Shown: piece by piece, positions 11,601-22,548 of the stretch
Layout of the letters: the number at the start of each line of letters is the position of its first letter
How positions within the stretch are numbered: the stretch's first letter is position 1
Source of the DNA: Kalaharituber pfeilii
Taxonomy: Eukaryota; Ascomycota; Pezizomycetes; Pezizales; Pezizaceae
Assembly: GCA_015179045.1 (NCBI GenBank)
Contig: WHUZ01000021.1
Span: 62,001-126,000, forward strand
Length of the DNA: 64,000 nt
Reading direction: 5' to 3'
Notes under the pieces: model-generated
The model's input: only the letters and a program-made list of their open reading frames with translations
Told to the model about the DNA's origin: nothing
Databases searched by the model: none
Program-made: the position numbers and the translations under genes

Positions 11601-13737
11601 TAACTCTGAAAAGCAGGTGTTTCGCATGCAGAATATTAAATACTACCAGCTATAAGCAGACTGGATCCCATTGTTGATCTCTCGTATGATACCGTGCGTT
11701 CGGACATGGATCTTGCTGTGCCTGCCAAACGATGGAATCAGCAAAGAAACGGTGCACTTGCAGCGCCGACTATCATAGACAAGACACAAGAAAAACTTAT
11801 TTGCCGAAGTCCCATGAAATTTAACGACATTTGTAAGTAGCCATTATTAATACCCTTGCAATTCTTATAGTACGAACGTAGCAAAAGGAGCTCTCATTTA
11901 TGAGACTATGAAACTCCATACCCCCGGAACCTACTTGTGCTTCCAGCAAAATGTTTACAACGTGGGCGGGCCACGTTGCACTACCGCTTTTACCGCTTTT
12001 ACCGTATTTGCGCATTTTCTCAGCCTATGCGCGACCTGGGGTTGCAGATCATCAGGGCTAGAGCAATGGAATCCAGGAGTGCAGTCGCTGATTTTGCAGC
12101 ATGACTTTCCTGTGCTGTTCACTCGAGCCATCCAAATTGCAAAGGCCTACTGCACTTTAAGTCCGTTGAAAGTAAGAGCTGAGGACCTGGATCGCGAACA
12201 ATCCACAAGTCCTGTTCGACAAAATCCCAATTTTATATCGCATCACCCGAATTCAGTGACCATACACACGATGCACTGGGTCTGAGATACCGCATTAACT
12301 CGCGAATAGGAAAATATTATTGTTGAAGAAAGCTCCTACAGATAAGACCGTGAACACCTGATGACAAGTAAGATCTACGCCAGGAAGGCAATGATAATAG
12401 TAAATTATATCAGGCACGCATATTGAAGATCAACTATGCGGATAAGTTGTATTAGTCTCTAAGTAAATAATACTTTCACACCATACTACCCAAACGTACA
12501 CTCCGTACCTAGTGAGTAAGAGAGTGAACTAACCCAGGCCAGAACACTGGCCCTCTTTTTGAGAATCCATTCTTATTCGATACATCAATCTCCGCTATCA
12601 GACAAGAAGAGAAAGTCAAACTACGACATGGTTAATGTATATTGTATGAAACCTTGAAAAGCTTTCAAATTGTCACCTAAGGACAGCGAACAGCATTGAA
12701 AATACAAAATAATATGAAATCAGAGGTGACGGAAATTAAAAAAAATGCAGTCCTTCAAGTGAAACGCTTCTCAAATATAGTAGTAGTAAGACAACTATGC
12801 AGAGAGTCCATAAAATCAACAACTAAACAGTAAAAATAATTGAATTACATAATATTTAAGGTATTTTTCCAGCCAAACTTGTGAAGACAAGAAACCGCCC
12901 CTGTAATCCTACTATTAGCACTCCAGACATCTAAAGGCAATTGGAAGAGCTTCAAGTCATATATACTAACATGATACTCCAAAGCGCCATGAAGAATTGA
13001 AGCTATAACCACCGATGCATTCCGAATCCGGAAATCGCTATCGATCCAGAGCGGAGAAACTCTCGTGTCTGCCCGATAAACTCACTTATCGGCCCTTGAG
13101 ACTGAAGTTCTGTCGGAACACGCCATATTGTACCGGTGGAAAAGCTACGATCGAAGTCGTCGAGAGAAGACTTGACAAAGTTGTTACGGTGAACGTAGTA
13201 GGAGTCAACGGAGATAGATACAAGGTCAAGATCGCAGTTGGAATCTAGAACGGTTCTGGTAGGCATGTGAGGGCTGGCAGCTGCGGAGAATGGATGGAAG
13301 GCGAGGCTGCCGAAAATTGAGGATGGCAGCGTTAGGCTGTATTGTCGATGCAAGCCCACAAACCGAGTGGATCGATGAGTTGATATGAGCAAAATCGAAA
13401 TTTCAATCCACTTTCTCTTCGTACTGCAACGCCCAGAGAGTCGATTATTTCGTCGTCAATCGCGACGGTCTTTATGTTCCCGATTATACCCCCCTTAAAT
13501 ATTTCTATGCACAGTTCACGAAGAACCCAAGCACAGGAGGACATCTCTACCCTCACGCGCTACTCTGGGTCAAGGCCCCAGCGCAGCCTCCTCCTCGCCC
13601 CATTCTCGTATTTTGCTCACTTCGCAGATGCTTCTGACCAATGTACGTTTATCGATAAACGCAGAAGCGAGTTACAATGAGTGCCAGCTCTGTTGCATGC
13701 AACCTGAAACACTTAATGCCACCCCCCCCCCCCCCCT
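11601..13737. other. Region without a supported gene
   Basis: Open frames at 11908-12285 (plus, 125 codons) and 13003-13392 (minus, 129 codons) have no recognisable domain, splice pattern or repeat relative here. They may be chance frames. A C-homopolymer of about 16 lies at 13722-13736. Confidence 0.35.
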
Positions 13738-13828
13738 GCAGGTTGATTTGCCTTTTTCCTTTTTTTTTTTTTTAATATCACGTAACCCCGCTTGCGGCTG
13801 TTCATTATGGCAGGGCAGGTTGATTTGC
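13738..13828 (-). mobile_element. Family B tail-only insertion with target duplication
   Basis: A 63-bp insert (13752-13814) between direct repeats GCAGGTTGATTTGC (13738-13751 and 13815-13828). It contains only poly(T) and the reverse complement of CCCTGCCATAATGAACAG...GCGGGGTTACGTGATATT. No coding sequence remains. The 5' end falls at the CCCTGCCAT position also used at 28.6, 31.7 and 61.9 kb. Confidence 0.9.
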
Positions 13829-15599
13829 TGACGTCGTGCCTATAGAGAGGCAGGGATCCGTACGTCAACCGACGTACGACGTAGGTAGTGTACAAAACTG
13901 TGACGGATCGGCACGATTGAGGCTGGTTGACACTTGTGGAGGGAGCGCGGGGCGCCTGAGGAGGCTTTTGTCAGGTGGCCAGATCTGATTAGATGGTGAA
14001 TGAGGTGAACTCATGCAACATGACAGGTAATCATGTACGAATCATAGATTGACTGCACTCGGGGCATGTACTCAATTGTACTTACTGGTTACGACATACG
14101 TAGTACAGTATGTCTACTTCAGCCGTCGGGACGCTCGAAAGGCCTAGCATAACATTTTTTGTTTTTCCACCACATGCACAAGCTGTGAAATGCGAACTGA
14201 TGTCAATGGCTCGTTAAATGATGTATAAAGCCTGAGGCACCCCTCAGAAAATTTTCCGATCGCAGTATCAAAATTAAAGATCTAGAACAACATTTGCAAT
14301 GAAAAATGAGAGCGATGCGGATGTGAGTGAGAAAAACAAATGAAACAGGAAAGAATATTAATGTGGTTGCACAATTGAAATATCTGATGGGTAGTGCGTA
14401 CATACATTCGGACCCTTAAATCCTCCGCATCCTGCTCAACATCGAGCCGATCACTGGTACTAGTAGCTGGAACTTGTGCTTCTAATACAAAACTTTCCTT
14501 CTGCTGCTGATAATAGCAGCTTCATGTTCTTGTACAGAGCGAGACCTAGACTCATTATGTCATAATCCTTATTTCGGTCCCAATATTGCTACTCTGGCGC
14601 ATTCGCTCTCTGCTTTGGGACTCACTTGACGAGACTCACATCTTCCAACGAATATATAGTGATCAAAACGTCAGAGTTACAATTCTCAACCATGGAGGTT
14701 GTTCATCATCGGTTTTACTGCTGCTAATCGTAGATATGTTCGTACAGCTCTATACCCCTTTCGCCTGAGCGTCCAATACTCGCACTCACCAACTAGGCTC
14801 ACGCTCCGGAGATTTGCCACGTTCTCACTCAAGCGCTAGAAAGCTGTAGGGAGGAGACGCGACGGAGGGGTTGTGAGAGAGAGGGGGTGGGAGCGTGAAA
14901 GGGTGGATTTTGCGGTAGGGGTGGGTGGTTCAAGATGCACCGGTTTCCTTAGATTTTTCGCTGTCTGAACTGACCTATGCCTTAGTCGAAGTGAGATGCT
15001 GTTGTATCCAATTAATAACAAGTGAGGGCGCCGGTTCGATTCTCGAGCGGGAAAGAGAGCTATCCAGCATCTTAAAAGGAGATGGGATGGACTGTAATGC
15101 TCCAGCGATGATCTCTTGGAGGAGTTAGACTACTAGCGATAATCAATGGCGATTGGGAACCAGAGCAGCTCGTTTGTAATTTTTCATACAGATTCTAATG
15201 TTTCTTTGAGAGCCTATTTTCACATTTCCCCTAAAAGCACCACTCTAGTTGATGAACCTAGTACACCTGTATAAGTAGTAAATTACCTAGTGTCACGGAC
15301 GGGGATCCGGCCCCACTTCCGGAAATGAAGAAATTCATGTCCACACAATTTGAATCATGTTCAATTGACTTCATAGCTACATAGACAGCTAGAGCATATA
15401 GACAGAAAGCTATTCAATATCTCAGTTAGATGTTCTGAAAATATTTCATTGGGACTGCATTGGCAATATACCAAAATGGCAATGTACTACCGGTATCAAA
15501 AACATCACAAAAAACAAAAAAAACAAAAGAGCCCAATTTCACTTCCCAGCTCTTGACTTTCTCGGCTTGAATAGTATCTGAGTACTCCGCTTGAGCTAT
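13829..15599. other. Intergenic, nothing recognised
   Basis: No gene, repeat relative or RNA that I can support. A GGTTCGATTC-like box at about 15031 is not part of a foldable tRNA. Confidence 0.35.
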
Positions 15600-15950
15600 A
15601 TTCAGACTGCAAAGTGCAAAAGGATTGAGGGTGTGGAGGTATATGATAGGGTAGGTAGATGGACCGGAGTGTAGATGGTGCGGCATGGAAGAGAAGAGGA
15701 GGCATCTGCACACATCTGGTCCAGGAACAAGGTTTGGAGGAGGAAGTGGCCAGAGGGGCTAGAGGTAATAAGTGAGCGAACCAGATCCACTGATAAAGCT
15801 GATGAGATAGGTAGGGAGGTGACATCTGAACTTGGCATTTTATTTTGCTTAATTTTTTTTGTTTTGATTTTCTTCCGTGTTAATATTTCCTTTGTATTTA
15901 ATCTCGTCATAGCCCACAGGGTGGTATACAAGTACTGGTATTTAAAACAA
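15600..15950 (+). mobile_element. Old family A LINE 3' fragment
   Basis: GPECRWCGMEEK (about 15662-15697) is the ORF2 C-terminal finger. After a frameshift, HIWSRNKVWRRKWP continues it. A degraded hairpin CTCGTCATAGCCCACAGGGT lies at about 15903, then AAAACAAAAAAG. No target duplication is visible, consistent with age. Confidence 0.7.
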
Positions 15951-17221
15951 AAAAGTAACTACAGTTTCTTTCGCTATTACTACTGTTAACGGATTCATCT
16001 TCTTGACATATTGCTCCAAAGCCTTTCCGTCTGTCACTTCCCAGTGCTAGCTACTGTTCAATAATATAGCTCCATTGGAGAGACCTCCTGAGCCCCTTAT
16101 ACCTATATCTCAAGGTGATCTCTTTTACATGGTAAAATATGGCAGCTCAGCTAATAGAGGTGAATTTACCATCTTGCAGGGCCTGAATCGCCTTCTATGG
16201 CTTCGATTCATTTCTTCAGCCATTCTTGTGTTCATGACGCCTGGTAGATGTTGCAGAGTTGCGTCTCCATGCCCCCGTACTTACAGGGAAGTTAACTAGG
16301 AATGATTTGACGGGGCTGGGCCAGATCCCGGTCAGTGACGTTACAGTACCTCCGGAAGCGTGTCATCCGCAAATCGAGCCTGCAAGCACTCCGACAACGC
16401 TATAGACGATAGCCAACTGAATGAAATTGAGGACGCTTTTGCTAGACCTTTACAGCGTTGGACGATTGATAATGCCATGAATTCTAGACCTGGGGAAAAC
16501 TCCATTTTCCGTCGGTCAACTACTACCTTGTCAACAACAGTGCTGCCCTGCGATCTGCGGACTCTTATACTAGCCGATGCTAATAACAATAGAAATTGTT
16601 CCTTACTAGTAGTGCATTATTCCTCCTTCTATCAGGAGCCACATCTCGTAGGACTAATCGGAGGGATCGGTGGGAATGCTGGAGGAAACGCTGGAGGAAT
16701 ATACCGTAGGAGTTGGTTCATTAGGAACCTTTTTAGGTGATAAGTCCCCTATATGAAATGGGTTCATATAAGTTCAATACATACTACGACCTACTATAAC
16801 TGAATTTCGTCTTCCAAAGTAACGTTTGAAGTGCTTTAAATGAGATCCGCTTAGGAGCTATTCTTAGATGCCTTGTATTCTTTTCCCCAGAATATATTGA
16901 CTAGCTCGAGGGGACTCTTCATTACAGTTAGTAGTATCTTATAGAGTATAGTTACTGGTGCGTTTACCCTGACTGACTTTTTTTGGTCATCTAACTCCGT
17001 AGTCTGTTATAAACTTTCTACGGTAGCGTTCTCTTATTGTTATCTGAAGCCGCACCCACCTCCATTTTTTCACGGTAAACACCCGACGGGAGCACACAGC
17101 AATAGCATATATGCGCTGAATATTGCAGTGTGTTCTATGTTGCTAGCATGCTTCGTTCTCGAGACAGTGGTATAGAACTGCCCTAGGAGCGATGTCAAAA
17201 GCTACTGGTTCGATTGTGCGT
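15951..17221. other. Intergenic, nothing recognised
   Basis: An open frame at 16360-16740 (plus, 126 codons) ends in a short GGIGGNAGGNAGG stretch but has no recognisable domain. Confidence 0.35.
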
Positions 17222-17598
17222 CCTGGTTCCTTAATCCGCCAAAGACAGTACATACTTACACACAATGGGTTCTTAACCAGTTTCTATTGCATCCTCCCCA
17301 ACCGTATCCACCTGCTCTCCGTACCGTACCCTCCAAATCTCCTTCCTCTAACCCACTCATACGCATCCCATGATTCCCATCTGTACTTCTTTCCTCTAAT
17401 GCATGGAGTCTCTGGTATTTGACTAGACCTACCTGTCCCCTCCATGTGAACAACAACTGGACTCGCCGCCTTTCCTTCCCTGATCTCTTGCTTCACTGCC
17501 CATTGAGTCTCAGTGACTTTCATCCCTAGTTCATCATCCATCTCCAAGTACTTCCGAACACTCCTCAGCCTCTTGGTCACTGCTATCTCATGAACCAC
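17222..17598 (-). pseudogene. Diverged LINE ORF1 C-terminal module
   Basis: The minus-strand frame 17598-17284 reads VHEIAVTKRLRSVRKYLEM, then AASPVVVHMEG and YRWESWDAYEWVRGR. The order and spacing match VHGIALRKDLGNVKRWLEA, TSSVVVYLETP and RTSVYETDRGRK of the ORF1-only elements. This is a distant relative of that RRM-like ORF1 region with no hairpin or poly(A) tail next to it. A shorter relative lies at 26120-26320 on the plus strand. Confidence 0.5.
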
Positions 17599-18524
17599 TA
17601 GTGCTGAAGTAGCCGGCTATGGTTCTGGATTATATCATAAAGGGGGCTTGCTCTTTGCAGTAGAAGTGGCCCTAGAGTTGATGGTCTTTTCCTTTTGGGC
17701 AAATGTCACCGGTCTACCCACGAGGATGGGATATCTACCTAAGTTTAGCGTAAGGCTGCTAGTGACCATTCGGCCTGATGAACCCATAGCTACAGAAGGG
17801 CAATGCGCGGACAGGTTGGGAGACGGAAGAGTATCAAGAATGATTCACATGGTTGATGGATAGGGTTTCATCACCCTGGCGAGAGCATGGCTTGTTGAGC
17901 ACAACCTGTTGAGCGTTATTGCTAAGGGTTTGAATCCAGAGCATTGATTTCTTGAGCATAGTTAGCATAGGCAATAGACAATAGGCACGCGCAGGACGCT
18001 GGCTACATAAGGTGGCCTCCCGGCCTCGAAGAAGTGGCCAAGCTTCAAGCTGTGTCCTAAGTTACATTCTCATTTAGCTAGCAACTGTATCGTACTATCC
18101 TTAACAGGGCAAGTAAGGTAGGTGGATCTCTCTTCTTAACAATGCAGGGTGGGTGAGAGGGATGGCCTTAACTGTGGGGAAAGTGCGGAGGTTTGACAGC
18201 TGCTTCCGCATATAAAAGGCATTCCGTTTGCGTATCCACATTACTCGTAGATGGTGTAAGCTTCGCTGTTGTGGTAGGGTCCATCTCCAAAGTAATTTTA
18301 TCTAATGTTTTTGGCACAGAGTTGGAAACTCTCAAGTGAACCTTTGCCAGTTTATTTCCTTCCTTAAGATCTATTCGCTCTGCCACCGCCGTCTCAAGCG
18401 ATGGATGTTCCATCACTGTTATAACAAAAGCCGGTGAGGTCTTTGGAAATCAAGCTGCCCATTCCTCGGCTGAGGAGTTAAAGTTTAGTGGTAGGCCAGC
18501 GTGAGGCGGTAATGGCAGGTCCTG
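17599..18524. other. Intergenic
   Basis: A short minus-strand frame at 18168-18416 has no recognisable domain. It lies upstream of the diverged ORF1 module and might be part of the same decayed element, which I cannot show. Confidence 0.3.
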
Positions 18525-18659
18525 TTTTTTTTTTTTTTTTTTTTTTTATCATTAATCGCTTGCCGCCCAACGGGCTATGGCAATGTCTTAGGTACATAAA
18601 TGATGATAGATAAATGGAAAAGGAAAGAATAGATAACAAAATTAAAGGAACGGGCCTCC

Positions 18660-19780
18660 TCACTCCCCAAGCATCTCTACCAACTTCTTCAGTGGGTCCT
18701 CCTCCCCCTCTTTGCCCCGGGGAGGCCTTCTGACGTGCTCCTCGCCCCCCAGCCACCTCCGCCTCCACACCCTGCACTCATCTAGTACGTGTCTTGTTGT
18801 CTCCTCCTCCTCCCCGCACCATCTGCACTCTGGGCCGTCCCCTTCGCCCACATGCCATCTCCACGCCCGTAGCCCCTTCCCTCCTAACAATCCCGCCAAA
18901 CGTCCCGTCATGTGTCCGAGCCTCTCCAAGGGTCTGTATGACAACTCCAGCCGGTTTCGCTCCGCGGCCCTCTCTCGCCTCGCATCTTGTCCCACTCCCG
19001 CTTCCATGACTATCTCCTCTTCTCTTTCCAGGGCCGTGCCTATCCTAGCCGCCTTGTCTGCCTCCTCATTCCCTGGTATGCCTTTATGACTTTTCACCTA
19101 CATCACGGCTACATCTCTGTCCCCCCTCTCATATCTCTTTCTTTTTTTTTTTTTTTTTTTTTTAATCACATAACCCCGCTTGTAGCACTTGGCCATGGCA
19201 GGGTCCCTGGGCAAGCCCTCATAGCCCGGAGACAGGCTAAACTAACTCTCTACGTACATGGCCCCCACGCGCCGTCGCCCCCGCTCTCCTAGCTTCTAGA
19301 ACTTGACCCCGCATTCTCCTACCTTCTAGAACTTGACCCCAGCGAAGAAATTCTCCAAAACGTCATACTCCTCCCCATTCTCCGCCTTCATATCTCTTTC
19401 GCCAGGCATCCCTGAGTCGCCGTGTCGCCCCGTCCGGTGTGGGTTGGCCTCCGGCTATGCTCACCATTCTGGCCATTGCAAACTTTGAGTCTGTGATGAT
19501 GAGGAGCTCCTCATCCGCCCTGTCCGCCGCCTCACTAATGGCGTACAGCTCTGCGTGGTTCACGGTGGCCTGGGTCCCTGAAAATACCGATTCTACTCTC
19601 CCCCCAAAGAAGAGCCCTGCTCCCGCATTCTCCCCGATTCTGCTGCCGTCCGTGTATACCGGAGTCCAGCCTTCATCTACCATGTCCTCTATGTGTCTCG
19701 TCCACTCTGCCAATTCTGCATCTCTGGGTAGGGTAGTTAGAACTGCCAGTGGTATCTTCGTCTCATATCACAGGTTCCCT
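18660..19780 (-). pseudogene. LINE A4 ORF2: RNase H and C-terminal zinc finger
   Basis: 19713-19401 encodes the RNase H start (VYTDGSRIGENAGAGLFF, TVNHAELYAISEA, EELLIITDSKFAM). After the family B insertion it continues as SHKGIPGNEEADKAARIG and the finger CRWCGEEEETTRHVLDEC to a stop at 18660. Acidic active-site residues (D of YTDGS, E of NHAELYA, D of ITDSK, D of EEAD) are visible. Besides the insertion, one Trp-to-stop change (TAG where MWVK is expected, near 19092) is the main lesion, so this is one of the best preserved family A RNase H regions here. Confidence 0.85.
19129..19400 (-). mobile_element. Family B LINE 3' fragment inserted in LINE A4
   Basis: A 246-bp insert (19142-19387) between direct repeats TCATATCTCTTTC (19129-19141 and 19388-19400). 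Its sequence is the near-identical reverse complement of the last coding codons, 3' UTR and tail of the family B copy ending at 39404. Confidence 0.95.
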
Positions 19781-19832
19781 CTCAGGTATCGGCAGTCCGG
19801 GTCCCTCTTTCGCAGCTCCTCGCCCTCGAACC

Positions 19833-19943
19833 CGGAATGTCTCTGTCCAGTCACTTTCTGACTGGACAGAGGCCGGGATAAGTGACGCTAAACTATATAT
19901 ATATCTAAAGCAACCGCTAAGCTACTAGTACATACAGCCCATG
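19833..19943 (+). repeat. MULE1 left terminal inverted repeat
   Basis: Starts CGGAATGTCTCTGTCCAG and runs to CAGCCCATG, matching the reverse complement of 25207-25317 almost base for base. It contains an internal short palindrome (CTGTCCAGTCACTTTCTG and ACTGGACAG). Confidence 0.92.
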
Positions 19944-20063
19944 CTCGGAGTGTAGGGATAAATTGAAATCACGAAATCTCGTTGAAAAATTTGAATGCCA
20001 CAGTACATCTCACACTGCCTTACACAGTTCAAATTGCCTTACCTCACACAACGCATAATAACA

Positions 20064-22548
20064 ATGTCTGCTGCATCTCTCCTACGTGCCCGTGAGATCA
20101 TTGCCGCTATGCCAGCTGCATATTTGAAAAAACCGGAGAAGGGTGAAAGTTATGGGCTCAACCCGAGTGCTGCAAAGACCCGATTGCAGGCCTATGCAAT
20201 TTCACAAGGCTTCTTGGTCTCAGTAGCAAGTGGCTCAGAGCAGTCTGGCAGGATCCGGTACAGATGTGCTCACTATGGGGATGCTCCTCATGACCGGCAT
20301 GGGTTAACAGCTACTGCTGTGACCCAAAAGGAATATAAAGCCACTGGTGGTGTCAGTCAAGATGAGCCAGGGAAAAAGCTTCGCCAACGGCAGGTATTGG
20401 TAAGTCAAGTTGATACTTAATGTAGAGGTTATAGGTTAATTATTAAGCTCGAGTTAGCATCGCCGCCTAGGCTGCAAATGGGAGATATATATATCACTAA
20501 AGAAGGCTAGAAAACTCGACGATGGCAGCACGCAAAAAGAGTGGCCACTTGGAGTAAACGAACTCAATCATACTCATGAGATGGCTGAAAATCCCTTCGA
20601 TTATCCTGAGTATTTGGTATTCGACCAAGAATACGAAAAGATCCTTGCAGAAGTTCGTCGTCTTAAGGAAGCAGGTGTTAGCCACACACAAGCTAACAAT
20701 ATCCTACTTGCCCCAATTGGACGGAAGGCCTACTACAACAATAGCAACCAACGTAAGCCAGTGACTGATAGCTCATCACAAACCATAGTACGCATCTTTA
20801 AGTTACTAGAGAATGCAAATATGCATTGTATGCCACGCTATACAATAGTTCAGCAAGAACCTGAGATACACCGCCTAGATGCCCTATTCTTTACATCCAA
20901 CAGCCAAATTCATCGAGCGAAACACTTTGCATCTGGGGTTATAATGGAGTTAGATGCTACATTTCGTACTAATAAACATAAGATGCCTCTTCTGTCAGTT
21001 GTCAGAGTTACAAATTCCAGAGCTACATTTCTTATTGCATTATACTTTATTCGTAGTGAGGATACTACTGATATTGAGCATGCATTAAAGGCTATGCAGC
21101 AACTAATTTGGAATGACTGCAAGCCACCAAGCGTATGCTTAACAGATCAAAGGCTAGCTCTACAAACTGCAGTTGCAAATATTCATCCCAAGATGAAGCA
21201 TCAGCTCTGTACATGGCATATGGTTCAAAATATCTGGAACCGAATCTGTACAGTACATAAGGGAATATCTGAGGTCAACAATGAAGAGACTTTGAAGATT
21301 GTTCATCAGCGTATTTGGGCTTGGATACAGTGCATATCTTGGGAGACTTTCGAAAAAGTATTCAATGATATACAAGAAGTTTTACTACCTGTAGAGCGTC
21401 AATATATTGAAGAGTGTTAGCTTCCTAAAACGCATCAAGTGCTTCAAATTCATACCCGCAACTATAGAAACCTTGGATGCTATAGTACACAGCGTGCAGA
21501 AGGACTTTATCCTGCAATCAAGGCATTTTTAGATCCAAGGCATAATCTCGATGAAGCCATTCATCATCTAGTAAGTAGTTCTTCTATTTTATACTATGAG
21601 CATGACTAATATATATATCAAAAGGTACGTTACTTTGATAAAGTCAGCGATGATACCTTATTTGTTGAGAAACGTAGTCGGCTTAAATGTCACTTGCCAC
21701 TTCATTTAGATGGTACTGGTATTGGAGCATTTTCACAGTTACAGGGACAGGTTACACTGTATTGCATCGACATACTAAAGCATAGAAGGCAAGCTGCATC
21801 ATCTTCTACTTATGAAGCTTCAGATTCTGCCAGAGATATGGGAAATATTGCATGTACCACATGCTCAATTATTCTCCAATATGCTATTCCTTGTCACCAT
21901 TTTCTACGTACATTTTATCTTCTTAAAGAGTCAATACCACTATCGCTAATCCATCCTCATTGGCATCTTGACAAGTTAGCATGGGACTCTCATCAACAAT
22001 GGACTATGACGCTTGATACCACAAGGCTTCATTACCTGCACCACTGGTGACACCTAACCTTCTTCCTGATATCCAAGGCCGGCATAGCTTCGTTCAGACA
22101 GCATACAATCTTGAGAGCCATTCTGCCGCCCAACCTGCTTATCTAGCAGCACATCAAGTTTGAGAGTTTCAACGTACAGTCCAAGAGCTACAAAATCGTT
22201 GGAAAACTCCTAGTTTTCCAACTACTATTTTACCTTCTCCAGAACCAAGCTTTTGGACACAGTTTCGAACAGCATCTGGCACACCAACCTCACGTAATCC
22301 AAAACGCATTAATTCAGCTCGTGGGCCTACTGGTGCTGAGGTGGCTGAAGCAGAATTAGCTAAACGTCGAGCTATTCAAGAGCGCGATAATATTGCTGAC
22401 AATCATACTCAGGATATTATCGTACTGCACTCACGTAAAAAGGTGGCTGAAGTGCTGGAGCTAGCTGAAGAGATACCAGAGTACGATGATGCAGACAATC
22501 ACACTCAGGATGTTATTGTTCTACACTCAGGATGTTATTGTTCTACAC
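20064..22548 (+). pseudogene. MULE1 transposase (FAR1 DNA-binding, MULE, SWIM)
   Basis: Exon 1 starts at ATG 20064 with a FAR1-like zinc-binding region (LQAYAISQGFLVSV, RIRYRCAHYG). The intron starts near 20397 and coding resumes by about 20510 (KEWPLGVNELNHTHEMAEN). The MULE catalytic core follows: VIMELDATFRTNKH (first Asp, about 20950), VCLTDQRLA (second Asp) and the C-x2-H signature CTWHMVQNIW (about 21208). An in-frame TAG at 21418 interrupts CxLPKTHQ. A GTAAGT intron starts at about 21571. A SWIM zinc finger then follows (CTTCSIILQYAIPCHHFL, about 21860-21910). A frameshift near 22030 and a TGA near 22161 further damage the tail, which runs into the LINE insertion. It would have cut and pasted MULE1; now inactive. 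Confidence 0.88.

Larger units (their letters stand above)
18525..19832 (-). mobile_element. Family A LINE (LINE A4), 3' half
   Basis: A minus-strand LINE beginning at poly(T) 18525-18547 and the inverted hairpin CGCTTGCCGCCCAACGGGC. Its body continues to 19832, where MULE1 is inserted, and resumes at 25327. A family B fragment is also inserted at 19142-19387. The 5' end of the whole copy is lost near 25835, within the RT region. Confidence 0.9.

Noticed and set aside
13003..13392. 129-codon minus-strand frame as a host gene
   Set aside because: No recognisable domain, no paired exon or intron, and overlapping alternative frames; chance or a decayed gene cannot be told apart.
15015..15060. 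tRNA-like GGTTCGATTC box
   Set aside because: The flanking bases do not form the T-arm stem and no acceptor or anticodon arm can be placed.
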